A DNA stretch of 64,000 bases from positions 1,104,001 through 1,168,000 of the forward strand of contig NZ_CP120679.1 of the NCBI RefSeq assembly GCF_029537375.1. The letters are read 5' to 3'. The position numbers were made by a program, and so were the translations under genes. The notes below the pieces were generated by a model. It was given only the letters and a program-made list of their open reading frames with translations, searched no databases and was not told where the DNA came from. The DNA is from Bacillus sp. HSf4 (lineage in GTDB: Bacteria > Bacillota > Bacilli > Bacillales > Bacillaceae). Shown piece after piece: positions 7,312-16,527 of the stretch (position 1 is the stretch's first letter; each line of letters begins with the position of its first letter).

Positions 7312-8208
7312 ATGCTGAAAATCGATCATGTAACGAAAAAGTTCGGTTCTTTTACAGCGGTGAACGATCTGACGCTCGAGATCCCCGAGAAAGAAATGTT
7401 CGGACTGCTTGGTGCAAATGGAGCGGGAAAAACGACGACGTTTCGAATGATACTGGGCCTTTTGAATGCGACAGAAGGCGCGGTGACCTGGAAGGGGAAG
7501 CCGATCAATTACAATGTCACCGGCAGCATCGGCTATTTGCCGGAGGAACGCGGACTGTATCCGAAGCTGAAAGTAAGAGATCAGCTCGTATACCTCGGCC
7601 GTCTGAAAGGCATGTCAAAACAGGACGCGCTTAAAGAAATGGATAAATGGCTGGAAAAATTCCACATTACAGAATATGCGGATAAAAAGGTTGAAGAGCT
7701 CTCAAAGGGAAACCAGCAAAAGATTCAGTTCATCACAGCTGTTCTGCACAAACCCGACCTTTTGATTCTCGATGAGCCGTTCAGCGGACTCGATCCTGTC
7801 AATGTCGAGCTGTTAAAGGACGCGGTTGTTTCCCTGAAAAACAGCGGAACGTCCATCGTCTTTTCGAGCCACAGGATGGAGCATGTTGAAGAGCTCTGTG
7901 AACACGTCTGCATTTTGCAGCGCGGCACGCCGGTCGTTCAAGGAAGATTAAAAGAAATCAAGCGTTCTTTTGGCAAAAAGAACGTCACGATCCACTCAGA
8001 TGACGACTTGAGTTTTCTCAAAGAAGCGAGCGGGATTACAAAGTGGAGAGAGATTTCTGACGGCGTCAGGCTGCAAATCGAGAATGAGGACATTTCCCGG
8101 GAGCTGTTTTCCATGCTTCAAGGGCGCGGGTTTATCCGAAAGTTTGAACTGGAAGAGCCTTCTTTGCATGATATTTTCATTGAAAAGGTAGGTGCCCGTT
8201 ATGAGTAG
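7312..8208 (+). CDS. yhaQ: YhaQ, NatA-like ABC transporter ATP-binding protein
   Basis: This 298-residue ATPase has the Walker A motif GANGAGKT (34-41), signature LSKGNQQ, Walker B LLILDEPFSGLDP and the switch SSHRMEH. The C-terminal extension after about residue 210 is typical of NatA-type exporter ATPases. The ATG at 7312 follows GGAAGGAGGAG; an upstream in-frame ATG (7282) lacks a ribosome site. The stop overlaps the start of yhaP by 8 bases, so translation is coupled. It should energise the YhaP channel; the substrate may be a cation or drug by analogy with NatAB, which is not proven for YhaQP. Confidence 0.92.
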   Translation: MLKIDHVTKKFGSFTAVNDLTLEIPEKEMFGLLGANGAGKTTTFRMILGLLNATEGAVTWKGKPINYNVTGSIGYLPEERGLYPKLKVRDQLVYLGRLKGMSKQDALKEMDKWLEKFHITEYADKKVEELSKGNQQKIQFITAVLHKPDLLILDEPFSGLDPVNVELLKDAVVSLKNSGTSIVFSSHRMEHVEELCEHVCILQRGTPVVQGRLKEIKRSFGKKNVTIHSDDDLSFLKEASGITKWREISDGVRLQIENEDISRELFSMLQGRGFIRKFELEEPSLHDIFIEKVGARYE

Positions 8209-9472
8209 GTTTTGGATTGTCCTTTTTCATACATATATAAGCAAGCTGAAAACGAAGTCTTTTATCATCTCGACTGTGATCACACTTGCACTGGTGATGG
8301 TCGTCACAAACCTGGGCTCAATTATTTCCATGTTTGACAGTGACGGCGGTGAAGCGGATAAAATCGCCGTCATTGATGAAGCGAATCAGCTGTATGAGCC
8401 ATTTTCCCAGCAGGTGAAGGCGATTGACAAGGATCATGAGCTGAAGCTTGAAAAAGCGAAGAAGACTGAAAAAGAGCTGGAACAAGACGTAAGAGATGAT
8501 AAGCTTGACGGGATCCTCATTTTAGCCAAGGATCAAAAAGGCGAAGTCTCCGGAACATATAAGGCGCTTGATATCGCTGAGAAGTCATCTGTTTCCACGA
8601 TTGAACAGGCGCTTTCACAAACGAAAATCGCCGTCGGCACGGCTGAGCTGAATGTGCCGCCGGAAAAGCTGAATCAGCTTTTTGCACCGGTTAAAATCAA
8701 AAGTGTCGCTCTGAAAGAAGGGGCCAAAACGGAGGAAGAGCTGGAGAAGGCGTCAGGCCTTGTCTATATCGTCCTGTTTGTCATCTATATATCTGTCGTG
8801 ATGTATGCATCAATGATCGCGACTGAAGTGGCAACCGAAAAATCGTCCCGCGTCATGGAGATTTTAATTTCCAGTGTACCGCCCGTTCAGCAAATGTTTG
8901 CCAAATTGTTCGGGATCGCCCTCTTGGGGGTTACACAGCTGGCCGTCCTGATTCTGGCAGGCTATATGTCCCTGCAGGCAAACGCAGAGAATGCAGGCGG
9001 AGCGGCAGAACAGATTAAAGGCTTTTTCGACCTATCCGGTGTTCCTGTGGCAACGCTCGTTTACGGCGTGATTTTTCTGGCGCTCGGCTATTTCCTTTAT
9101 GCAACGCTTGCCGCATTTCTCGGCAGCATCGTCAGCCGGATAGAAGACGTTCAGCAGACGATTTCCCCGATGATCTTTTTGGTTGTCGCCGGATTTATGA
9201 TTGCGATGTTTGGTTTAAACGCGCCTGACTCACCATTTATTACGGTCACTTCCTTCATTCCGTTTTTCGCCCCGATGATTATGTTTCTCAGGGTGGGAAT
9301 GCTTGATATTCCGTTTTGGGAGGCGGCGCTTGGCATCGGCATCACCGCCGCAACCATCATCATTCTCGCGGTCATCGGTGCGCGGGTTTATAAAGGCGGC
9401 GTTCTCATGTACGGCCACGGAGGCGGGCTGAAAAATATCAAACAGGCGCTTCGCCTGTCCAAAGACGAATAG
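8201..9472 (+). CDS. yhaP: YhaP, NatB-like ABC transporter permease
   Basis: This 423-residue membrane protein has one N-terminal membrane helix (about residues 15-40), a large extracytoplasmic domain of some 130 residues rich in Lys/Glu, and then five or six membrane segments to the C-terminus. This is the ABC-2 (NatB) architecture. The motif ATEKSSRVMEILISSVPP after the second helix is characteristic of the family. The ATG at 8201 overlaps yhaQ; the GTG at 8192 lies inside the ribosome site (AGGTAGGTG). It forms an exporter with YhaQ. Confidence 0.92.
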   Translation: MSRFWIVLFHTYISKLKTKSFIISTVITLALVMVVTNLGSIISMFDSDGGEADKIAVIDEANQLYEPFSQQVKAIDKDHELKLEKAKKTEKELEQDVRDDKLDGILILAKDQKGEVSGTYKALDIAEKSSVSTIEQALSQTKIAVGTAELNVPPEKLNQLFAPVKIKSVALKEGAKTEEELEKASGLVYIVLFVIYISVVMYASMIATEVATEKSSRVMEILISSVPPVQQMFAKLFGIALLGVTQLAVLILAGYMSLQANAENAGGAAEQIKGFFDLSGVPVATLVYGVIFLALGYFLYATLAAFLGSIVSRIEDVQQTISPMIFLVVAGFMIAMFGLNAPDSPFITVTSFIPFFAPMIMFLRVGMLDIPFWEAALGIGITAATIIILAVIGARVYKGGVLMYGHGGGLKNIKQALRLSKDE

Positions 9473-9484
9473 TGAGAATAGGAG

Positions 9485-9514
9485 AAAAGCAGCTTGAAAG
9501 AAAAGCTGCTTTTT
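9485..9514 (+). terminator. Terminator after yhaQP
   Basis: AAAAGCAGCTT and AAGCTGCTTTT form an 11-base stem with a short loop, followed by T residues, 13 bases after the yhaP stop. Confidence 0.9.
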
Positions 9515-9598
9515 CCGGTTGATCAATAGAACGTGCATTCGCCTGAAAGCCGTGATAGAATGAGGGCAGAAATTGTTTTATAAAAAAGGAGCAGAAGA

Positions 9599-10825
9599 TT
9601 GACAAACATCACCTTCATTCACGCTGCCGATCTGCATCTGGACAGTCCGTTCCACGGCCTCAGCCGGCTTCCTGAAGAGGTATACCGCAGGATCAAAAAC
9701 AGCACATTTCAGAGCGCGGCGAATGTGTTTCAGCTTGCCGTAGATGAGCGGGCTGATTTCATGCTGCTGGCCGGCGATCTTTTCGATGAAGCGAACCGCA
9801 GCTTAAAAGCCCAAATGTTTTTGCGCAATCAATTTTTAAAACTCCGGGAAAACGATATTAAGGCTTATGTCATTTTCGGAAACCATGATCATTTGGGCGG
9901 GGAATGGACACCTGTTGAATGGCCTGACAATGTCCACATTTTTTCTGCGGAGGACATTGAAGAAAAGCCGTTTTACAAAGACGGCCGGCTTGCGGCGAGC
10001 ATATATGGATACAGTTATCCGGAGCGCTCGGTATTTGCGAACAAAGCTTCCGAAATGAAAAAAACGACGGACGCCCCCTTCCATATCGGCATGATCCACG
10101 GCACGCTTGCAGGGGAAAGCGGCCATGATCCATACTGTCCCTTTTCTCTGCAAGATCTAAAAAACGGCCAGATGGATTATTGGGCGCTCGGCCATATTCA
10201 TAAACGACAGGTCATTTCATCCGGACATCCGGCGGTGATTTATCCGGGAAACACACAATCCCGCCATATGAAGGAAACCGGTGAGAAAGGCTGCTATCTC
10301 GTCAAGGCTCATGAAGGCGAACTTTCCTTTGCCTTTAAAGCGGTTTCGGATGTGCTCTGGGAAACGGTTGATCTCGATATATCGGAAACAAAACATTTAA
10401 CAGACTTAATCGATCTGATCGAAGGCGTCTTTCAATCATTCAGAAATCAAGGAAAACCCGCCTGCATCAAAGCCGTGCTGACCGGAGAAGCTCCCCCTTA
10501 TTTGAGGGAAGGGTCGGCGGGAATCACAGATGAGCTGCTTGACATTTTTCATGACCAGGAGCTGGAAGAAGAACATTTCATCTGGCTCGCCGCTGTCGAA
10601 GACCGGACTGACAGAGGGATGGAGGACTTGGAAAGCGATTCGTTCTTCCGGGAGCTCACACGTGAAATTAATGATTTTGAGGATATCGGCCTGATTCTCG
10701 CCGATTTGGAGAGACACCCCGTTTTCAGAAGGTATGGAGAGCGCTTTGAGAAGGAAGATGTTCACGGCATTCGCATTCAGGCGCAAAATGCTCTGCTTCA
10801 TGGGCTGAAGATGATCAGGAAGTAA
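9599..10825 (+). CDS. yhaO: YhaO, SbcD-like DNA repair exonuclease (metallophosphoesterase)
   Basis: This 408-residue protein carries the calcineurin-like nuclease motifs in order: HAADLHLDSP (D-x-H, residues 8-17), LLAGDLFDEAN (GD), FGNHDHLGG (GNHD), MIHGT and LGHIHKRQ (GHxH). The metal-binding set of an Mre11/SbcD enzyme is complete. The TTG start lies 8 bases after AAAGGAG. It is followed 13 bases later by yhaN, an SbcC-like ATPase; the pair probably acts as a nuclease-ATPase complex on DNA ends. Confidence 0.9.
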   Translation: MTNITFIHAADLHLDSPFHGLSRLPEEVYRRIKNSTFQSAANVFQLAVDERADFMLLAGDLFDEANRSLKAQMFLRNQFLKLRENDIKAYVIFGNHDHLGGEWTPVEWPDNVHIFSAEDIEEKPFYKDGRLAASIYGYSYPERSVFANKASEMKKTTDAPFHIGMIHGTLAGESGHDPYCPFSLQDLKNGQMDYWALGHIHKRQVISSGHPAVIYPGNTQSRHMKETGEKGCYLVKAHEGELSFAFKAVSDVLWETVDLDISETKHLTDLIDLIEGVFQSFRNQGKPACIKAVLTGEAPPYLREGSAGITDELLDIFHDQELEEEHFIWLAAVEDRTDRGMEDLESDSFFRELTREINDFEDIGLILADLERHPVFRRYGERFEKEDVHGIRIQAQNALLHGLKMIRK

Positions 10826-10838
10826 GGGAGGATACGGG

Positions 10839-13787
10839 GTGAATATTCACGCAATACATATATACGGATACGGGAAGTTTGCCAATCAGATATTTCGCCT
10901 TTCGCCTTCCGGCCTTCACTTAATCTACGGGCTGAATGAAGCCGGAAAAACGACGCTGATGTCCTTTATTGAGAGCATGCTGTTCGGCTTTCCGAAAACG
11001 AAGCGATACGTGCCGAAAACAGGCGGAATCTACGGGGGAATGCTGGAAGCCCGGCATCCCGAACTGGGTCATATCCGCATTGAACGGATTGCGGGAAAGC
11101 CTGAACGGGTCACCGTATATTTAGAAGATGGAAGCACCCGGCCGGAGGCGTTTTTGAAACAGCTGCTGTCAGGCATCGACAGGCGGCTGTATAAAGCGGT
11201 CTACTCATTTGATGTGTTCGGGCTTCAAGAGATTCATCAATTCAGCCGTGATCAAATGGACAAGTTTTTGCTTTTCTCAAGTCTGTTCGGATCAGACGCC
11301 GTATCCAAAATGGATGAAGCTTTGAGAAAAAGGCAGGAAGAGCTGTTTAAGCCGAATGGCCGGAAGCCGGAGCTCAATCAGGAGCTTGAACATTTAAAAA
11401 AGCTTTCTGAAGATCTGAAAAAGGCGAAAGCGCGCGAAGGCGACTATCAGCAAATCGTAAACGGAAAAAAAGCCGCGGAAGCGTCCATTAAGGAGAACGA
11501 ACGGCTGCTGAAAGACCTGATGCACTCGATCGCGCAAATTGAACAGGCGATCGAGATTCATCCGCTGAAGGAAGAGGAGCGGCGGCTGGCCGCAGAGCTT
11601 GAGGCGGACGGGGCCGCAGAAAGCGGCTTCCCGGAGGGAGGGCTTTTTGAGCTTGAAAAGTACGAATCCCACCTTCATCCAAAGGCCGCTCAGCTGAAGG
11701 CGCTGCAAGAAAAAAAACGCGATTTGAAGCAGCAGGCGGCGGCTCTTGCGCCGCATGAAGGCTATTTGCGGCATGAAGCGAAAATCGAAGAGCTCTTATC
11801 AGAGCATCCGTTTTACCAATCATATACCGAGACAATCATGACGCTGACGGACAAGCTGAAGCAGACGAATGAAAGGGTTCAGGCCGGGATGAAGCGGCTG
11901 AAGATCGATCATGAAGCGGACATTCTCAAGGCGGACACCACATACGAGTACGAGTGGAAGCTTGAGGAGACGGTTCAGACTTTTCTCAGATTGCGCGAAG
12001 AGAAACGAACCCTTGATGAACGCTTTGAACAGGCGCGGATCAATCTTGAGGAGGCGGAACAGGCCTGTTCTGATGTTGAAGGCGAAGTGATGCCGGATGA
12101 TATCCGCAAACAAAAGGAGGAAGCGCTGAGCCGTTTGACAGCAGCCGGCGGAGGGGCCTTGAAACGTGAAGAGCTGCTGCGCCAGCTGTCATTTCTGAAG
12201 CGTGAACAAAACGAGCGGATGAAAAAAAGGAAAACCGCTGCTGCCGCGGCGCTGACAGCGGCAATTGCAGCAGGCGCCGCCGCGGTGTTTTTCAAAGCTT
12301 GGCTTCCGGCCGCTTTGATCATTCCCTTATCGCTCGTGTTGATTCTTTTCGCATTGAAAAAGCCGGAGCCGTCCTCTGTTATGGCTTTCATGGAAAAGCA
12401 GCTTGAAGATGCCGAACGCGGTGCAGCGGAAAATGGCCCGGAACTGAAACGCTTAAGAGAAGCGCTGTGGAGGGACGACCAAAACAGACAGCTGCTCATG
12501 GCCAAACAGTCTGAATTGAAGCAAAAAGAGGCGGAATACGAACGGGCGATTCAAAAATTCGAAGAATGGGAAAAAGATTTTTTTCCCTATCAGGAGCAAA
12601 TCGATCGCTATTTAAAAGAGCTGAACCTGGGAATTGATCCGTCCTTTTTATCCGATGCTTACGCTTTGATGAAGGAACTTTCCACGAGGATATCCGAAAA
12701 GAGGGAAATGGAAGACGAACTTCGGAGCTTGAAGGCAAAAAAAGCATCGTTTGAAGAGCGCTTAAGACGGCTCGCCACATCGCTCCTTCAATCTGAAGGC
12801 AGCGTGCAGGAGCTGATGTTCAAGCTGAAACACGAGCTTGATTCACAAAAAGAAAAGCTCCTGAAAAAACAGGAGGCAGAGCTGTCTATTCAACATACGG
12901 ATGAGCAAATCAAAGAATTGTCGGAGGAAGCGGAGTACTTCAAATCACAAATCACCGCATTGTTTCAAAAGGCTGGAGCAAACGGCCGGGATAGGTTTAT
13001 TGAACTGGCGAAGCGCGATGAGTTCAAAAAAGCAGTGAAACTAGAGCTCAGCCGGATCAAAGCTGAGATCAGCAAAAAAGACGAAAGGGCCGTCATGCTG
13101 GCGTCCGCTCATTCTCTTGCCGATCTTAAAGAAAAGCTTGAAGGAGCCAACGAACAAAGGAACAGGACGGAAATTCAGCTGAAAGAAGAAAGGGAAAAGG
13201 CTGCTATGCTTTTGGCAGAGCAGCGCAGGCTTGAAGAATCCGGAACGGTTTCCGAGCTCACACACCTGGTGGAAATGCAAAAAGCGCGGGTCACCGAACT
13301 CGCCAAAAACTGGGCCTCTGTCAAGCTTGTCAGGCAGGCGGTGAAAAACAGGATAGAAGACCATAAGAAGGTTCGTCTTCCGAAGCTTTTGCATACAGCA
13401 GAATCTTTATTAAAGCCGTTAACAGACGGACGATATGAAAACATTTATTTTTCCGAAACAGATGACGCCATGATGGTCATGAGGAAGGACAGAGCTGTGT
13501 TTTACGCACACGAGCTTTCCCAGGCCACATGTGAACAGCTTTATTTGGCGATCCGCTTTGCGCTCGCCCTGTCCCAGCAAAAACGCATCAATCTGCCTTT
13601 CCTGCTTGATGACAGCTTCGTCCATTTTGACCGAAAAAGGTTTAAACAGGTGCTGGACATATTAAAACGCCTGTCAGGCGAAGAGCAGCAAATATTATAC
13701 TTTACATGTCATGAGCATGTGAGAGAAGCTTTCCGCGAGGGAGAGGTGACAATGCTTTCTCCAAGTCTGCACCAGATGGAAAAATAA
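10839..13787 (+). CDS. yhaN: YhaN, SbcC/Rad50-like AAA ATPase with internal membrane hairpin
   Basis: This 982-residue protein has Walker A in GLNEAGKTTL (residues 31-40), long coiled coils on both sides of the centre, and a C-terminal ABC-type head with ELSQATCEQLYLAIRF (signature) and LPFLLDDSFVHFD (Walker B). In the middle (about residues 465-507) are two hydrophobic segments separated by a short turn, so the coiled-coil tips appear to be membrane-anchored, unlike SbcC. The GTG start follows GGGAGG. It lies 13 bases after yhaO and surely forms an operon with it. The link to DNA repair is by family. Confidence 0.9.
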   Translation: MNIHAIHIYGYGKFANQIFRLSPSGLHLIYGLNEAGKTTLMSFIESMLFGFPKTKRYVPKTGGIYGGMLEARHPELGHIRIERIAGKPERVTVYLEDGSTRPEAFLKQLLSGIDRRLYKAVYSFDVFGLQEIHQFSRDQMDKFLLFSSLFGSDAVSKMDEALRKRQEELFKPNGRKPELNQELEHLKKLSEDLKKAKAREGDYQQIVNGKKAAEASIKENERLLKDLMHSIAQIEQAIEIHPLKEEERRLAAELEADGAAESGFPEGGLFELEKYESHLHPKAAQLKALQEKKRDLKQQAAALAPHEGYLRHEAKIEELLSEHPFYQSYTETIMTLTDKLKQTNERVQAGMKRLKIDHEADILKADTTYEYEWKLEETVQTFLRLREEKRTLDERFEQARINLEEAEQACSDVEGEVMPDDIRKQKEEALSRLTAAGGGALKREELLRQLSFLKREQNERMKKRKTAAAAALTAAIAAGAAAVFFKAWLPAALIIPLSLVLILFALKKPEPSSVMAFMEKQLEDAERGAAENGPELKRLREALWRDDQNRQLLMAKQSELKQKEAEYERAIQKFEEWEKDFFPYQEQIDRYLKELNLGIDPSFLSDAYALMKELSTRISEKREMEDELRSLKAKKASFEERLRRLATSLLQSEGSVQELMFKLKHELDSQKEKLLKKQEAELSIQHTDEQIKELSEEAEYFKSQITALFQKAGANGRDRFIELAKRDEFKKAVKLELSRIKAEISKKDERAVMLASAHSLADLKEKLEGANEQRNRTEIQLKEEREKAAMLLAEQRRLEESGTVSELTHLVEMQKARVTELAKNWASVKLVRQAVKNRIEDHKKVRLPKLLHTAESLLKPLTDGRYENIYFSETDDAMMVMRKDRAVFYAHELSQATCEQLYLAIRFALALSQQKRINLPFLLDDSFVHFDRKRFKQVLDILKRLSGEEQQILYFTCHEHVREAFREGEVTMLSPSLHQMEK

Positions 13788-13818
13788 GGTTAATGTCAAT
13801 CTGTCAATAAATGGTCTG

Positions 13819-13827
13819 TGTTATAAT
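13819..13827 (+). promoter_or_regulatory. Extended -10 promoter of yhaM
   Basis: TGTTATAAT is a perfect extended -10 element (TG-N-TATAAT). The -35 region is poor, as is usual for such promoters. It lies 33 bases before the yhaM ATG, so yhaM can be transcribed independently of yhaON. Confidence 0.6.
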
Positions 13828-13860
13828 GAATTTATGTAAGAAAACGGAGGGAGCTTTAAA

Positions 13861-14805
13861 ATGGCAAAAGGTATTATGCTGCATGAAGTCGGCGAACAGG
13901 TCGATATGTATCTGCTTATCAAATCGTCGACAAAAGGGATCGCAAGCAACGGAAAACCGTTTTTAACACTGATGCTCCAGGATCAGTCGGGAGATATTGA
14001 AGCAAAGCTTTGGGACGCCAAGCAACATGATGAAACGACTTATGGACCGCAGACGATCGTCAAAGTGGTCGGAGACATTCATCATTACCGCGGGCGGAAC
14101 CAGCTGAAACTGAGAAACATCAGACCTGCGGCCGAACATGAAAACGTCCGGATCGACGATTTTCTAGAGACCGCCCCGATCCCCAAAAATGAAATGATGG
14201 ATACGGTCACCCAATATATTTTTGAAATGAAAAACTCGAATATTCAACGAATCACGAGACACCTCGTCAAAAAATACGGAAATGAATTTATGGACTTTCC
14301 GGCTGCGACGAAAAATCATCATGAGTTTGTATCTGGACTGGCATACCATGTTGTCTCGATGCTGAAGCTGGCGAAATCGATCGCGGACCTGTACCCGACG
14401 CTCGACCGGGATCTGCTGTATGCCGGTGTCATTTTGCATGATCTCGGGAAGGTCAAAGAGCTCTCCGGCCCGGTGTCAACCACCTATACGGTTGAAGGGA
14501 ATCTGCTCGGCCATATTTCAATTATGGTGACGGAGATCTCAAAAGCCGCAGAAGAGCTGCAAATTGATACCGAGGAAGTGCTGATTCTTCAGCATTTGAT
14601 TTTAAGCCACCACGGCAAACCTGAATGGGGAAGCCCGAAGCCGCCGATGGTCAAAGAGGCGGAGGTCCTTCATTATATTGACAATCTTGACGCGAAAATC
14701 AATATGATGGAAAGGGCGCTCGAACGGGTCAAGCCTGGTGAATATACGGAACGCGTCTTTGCTTTGGATAACCGCTCTTTTTACAAGCCTAGTTTTCATA
14801 AATAA
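13861..14805 (+). CDS. yhaM: YhaM, 3'-5' exoribonuclease
   Basis: This 314-residue protein has an N-terminal OB-fold nucleic-acid-binding domain (about residues 10-110, with [19 protein letters not shown]) and a C-terminal HD domain whose metal motif is ILHDLGK (His193-Asp194), with further ligands in [14 protein letters not shown]. Length and order match B. subtilis YhaM, an Mn-dependent 3'-5' exonuclease acting on RNA and single-stranded DNA. A strong ribosome site (GGAGGGAG) precedes the ATG. It has its own promoter. Confidence 0.93.
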   Translation: MAKGIMLHEVGEQVDMYLLIKSSTKGIASNGKPFLTLMLQDQSGDIEAKLWDAKQHDETTYGPQTIVKVVGDIHHYRGRNQLKLRNIRPAAEHENVRIDDFLETAPIPKNEMMDTVTQYIFEMKNSNIQRITRHLVKKYGNEFMDFPAATKNHHEFVSGLAYHVVSMLKLAKSIADLYPTLDRDLLYAGVILHDLGKVKELSGPVSTTYTVEGNLLGHISIMVTEISKAAEELQIDTEEVLILQHLILSHHGKPEWGSPKPPMVKEAEVLHYIDNLDAKINMMERALERVKPGEYTERVFALDNRSFYKPSFHK

Positions 14806-14872
14806 ACGTCATAACTTGTCTCCTTTTTGCATAATGTCTGATATACAGTTTATTGAAAAAGGGGGATGAGCC

Positions 14873-15100
14873 ATGCTGCTGTTTCCGTGGTGGGTCTACC
14901 TTTGCATCGTCGGCATTATATTCAGCGCTTATAAGCTGATGGCGACCGCAAAGGAAGAGGAAAAGATCGATCAGTCGTTTATAGAAAAAGAAGGCCGCAT
15001 TTATATCGAGCGCATGGAGAAGGAAAAAGAAAGGCGAATGAAGCGTTCTGCCGATGACAAAAACGAGGGTTCAGAGAAAAATGAACATTCCATCGCATAA
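14873..15100 (+). CDS. yhaL: YhaL, small single-span membrane protein
   Basis: This 75-residue protein has one N-terminal membrane segment (about residues 4-22, FPWWVYLCIVGIIFSAY) and a highly charged cytoplasmic tail of Lys, Glu and Arg. It matches YhaL of B. subtilis, often annotated as a sporulation protein, though its role is unknown. The ribosome site AAAGGGGGATGAG precedes the ATG. It is convergent with prsA and shares a bidirectional terminator with it. Confidence 0.82.
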   Translation: MLLFPWWVYLCIVGIIFSAYKLMATAKEEEKIDQSFIEKEGRIYIERMEKEKERRMKRSADDKNEGSEKNEHSIA

Positions 15101-15101
15101 T

Positions 15102-15142
15102 AAAAAGCTGTCCTCACCCCTTAGGGATGGACAGCTTTTTTT
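15102..15142. terminator. Bidirectional terminator between yhaL and prsA
   Basis: AAAAAGCTGTCC (15102-15113) pairs with GGACAGCTTTTT, with A and T runs on the two sides, so it can end transcription of both convergent genes. Confidence 0.92.
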
Positions 15143-15148
15143 GCGACA

Positions 15149-16009
15149 TCAGCTGTTGCTGTTGGTGTTTGTCTGTGACTGATCGATCTGTTTTTTCAGC
15201 TCTTTGTCTTTGACTTTTAAATCAGCGTCTTTCACAAGCTTGTCTATGACAGATTGAAGCTCAGTTTGATCGTTTAGCTTTTGTTCTTCAACTTCTTTTT
15301 TCAGTTCTTTTTTCATATCATCATATTTGCCGCGCTCTTCGGTTTTCTTAATGATATGGTAGCCGTAATCCGTTTTGACCGGTTCGCTGACTTCGCCTGT
15401 TTTCAATGCGAAAGCGGCTTTGCTGAATGTTTTATCCATTTCGCCTTCTTTGGCAAACCAGCCGAGATCGCCGCCTTTTTCAGCTGTGCCGTCAGTTGAA
15501 TACTCTTTTGCAAGGTCTTCAAACTTTTCGCCTTTTTTCAGCTTTTTCTCAACTTCTTCTGCGGTTTTCTTGTCTTTGACAAGAATGTGGCTTGCGCGGA
15601 TTTTGCCTTTTAGGCTGTCATAATACTCTTTTACGTCATCATCGGTTACTTTTATGTTATCCTTTGCGGCTTTTTTCATGAGAAGCTCATATTTAATCTG
15701 ATCTTTGACATAGTCTTCGCCTTTTTGCTTAATGAGTGAATCAAGCTGGTCTCCCATTGATTTTTTGTACTCGTTCAGCTTTTTGTCGATTTCTTTATCG
15801 GTGACATCGTATTTGTCATCGAGTACCTTTTTCTGAACAAGCATGTTGAGCGCGTCCGCTCCGGCGTTTTCTTTAAGGGTTTGGTAAAGGTCTTCTTTTG
15901 TTATGTTTCCAGCTTTTGTTTCAGCAACAACCTGAGAATCTCCTCCGCTACATGCGCTGAGAGCCAGCACGCTTGTTGCTGTTATCGCCGCAATTGCAAT
16001 TTTCTTCAT
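15149..16009 (-). CDS. prsA: PrsA foldase, parvulin-type peptidyl-prolyl isomerase lipoprotein
   Basis: This 286-residue lipoprotein starts MKKIAIAAITATSVLALSAC; the lipobox Cys is residue 20, so it is anchored to the outer face of the membrane. The centre holds a parvulin PPIase domain (about residues 130-225, IRASHILVKDKKTAEEV to DYGYHIIK). The N- and C-terminal parts form the chaperone region, ending in a Lys/Asp/Gln-rich tail. It assists folding of secreted enzymes such as amylases and proteases. The start at 16009 places AGGAG 11 bases upstream; the upstream GTG (16021) overlaps it. A sigma-A promoter is visible. Confidence 0.95.
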   Translation of the reverse strand: MKKIAIAAITATSVLALSACSGGDSQVVAETKAGNITKEDLYQTLKENAGADALNMLVQKKVLDDKYDVTDKEIDKKLNEYKKSMGDQLDSLIKQKGEDYVKDQIKYELLMKKAAKDNIKVTDDDVKEYYDSLKGKIRASHILVKDKKTAEEVEKKLKKGEKFEDLAKEYSTDGTAEKGGDLGWFAKEGEMDKTFSKAAFALKTGEVSEPVKTDYGYHIIKKTEERGKYDDMKKELKKEVEEQKLNDQTELQSVIDKLVKDADLKVKDKELKKQIDQSQTNTNSNS

Positions 16010-16057
16010 AAATGCAAACACTCCTAATCTTAACAGTTTAAACTTCCTTTAAATTGT

Positions 16058-16085
16058 ATCATATCATATTCTGACATGCTGTAAA
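16058..16085 (-). promoter_or_regulatory. Sigma-A-like promoter of prsA
   Basis: On the minus strand, TTTACA (16085-16080) and TATGAT (16063-16058) are spaced by 16 bases, about 50 bases before the prsA start. Confidence 0.55.
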
Positions 16086-16171
16086 AAGAATTTCAACAGA
16101 GGGGCATCCGTCTAGTCAAATTTTCTCGGCGGTCATACACATATAGTGATCAAGAAAAGGAGGTCAATAAC

Positions 16172-16258
16172 ATGAGCGGAGGATACTCAAGCGGTTTTGC
16201 TTTATTGGTCGTGTTATTCATTTTGTTAATCATCGTTGGTGCAGCTTATCTGTGCTAA
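16172..16258 (+). CDS. YjcZ-family tiny membrane protein, copy 1
   Basis: This 28-residue protein has a Gly/Ser start (MSGGYSSGFA), one membrane segment (LLVVLFILLIIVGAAYL) and a C-terminal Cys. It belongs to the YjcZ-type family of tiny Bacillus membrane proteins associated with sporulation. AAAAGGAGG lies 8 bases before the ATG. A paralogue follows at 16380. CATATAGTG upstream (16139-16147) is close to a sigma-K -10 element. Confidence 0.85.
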   Translation: MSGGYSSGFALLVVLFILLIIVGAAYLC

Positions 16259-16272
16259 ACCTGGAAAATAGG

Positions 16273-16308
16273 AAAAGAACCGCCAATTCCGGCGGTTCTT
16301 TTCTTTTT
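16273..16308 (+). terminator. Terminator of the first YjcZ-type gene
   Basis: AAAAGAACCGCC and GGCGGTTCTTTT form a 12-base stem with a 6-base loop, then a T-rich tail. Confidence 0.9.
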
Positions 16309-16379
16309 CCGAGAGCCTAATCGTTTCATGACATTCGTGCATACACTAATGTAACGACTGGGGCAGAGGAGGTGTCAAT

Positions 16380-16478
16380 ATGGGCGATGGTTACGCAGGA
16401 GGTTTCGCCGGCGGTTTTGCACTGTTGGTGGTACTGTTCATTTTATTAATTATTATTGGTGCTTCTTGGATATGCTAA
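16380..16478 (+). CDS. YjcZ-family tiny membrane protein, copy 2
   Basis: This 32-residue protein has the Gly-rich start MGDGYAGGFAGG, the membrane segment ALLVVLFILLIIIGASWI and a terminal Cys. It differs from copy 1 mainly by a four-residue insertion (AGGF repeated). AGAGGAGGTG precedes the ATG. CATACACTA at 16340-16348 matches the sigma-K -10 consensus CATANNNTA exactly, though the -35 is weak; late mother-cell expression is likely. It has its own terminator. Confidence 0.85.
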   Translation: MGDGYAGGFAGGFALLVVLFILLIIIGASWIC

Positions 16479-16480
16479 TG

Positions 16481-16527
16481 AAAAAGGATAGCTCCCTTAC
16501 ATTCTGAAGGGCAGCTATCCTTTTTCT
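16481..16527. terminator. Bidirectional terminator after the second YjcZ-type gene
   Basis: AAAAAGGATAGCT (16481-16493) pairs with AGCTATCCTTTTT (16513-16525). It serves both the YjcZ gene on the plus strand and the gene at 16528-16743 on the minus strand. Confidence 0.9.

Noticed and set aside
11975..12505. A 176-codon minus-strand frame inside yhaN
   Set aside because: Ser/Arg-rich shadow of the coiled-coil coding sequence; yhaN itself is clearly coding.
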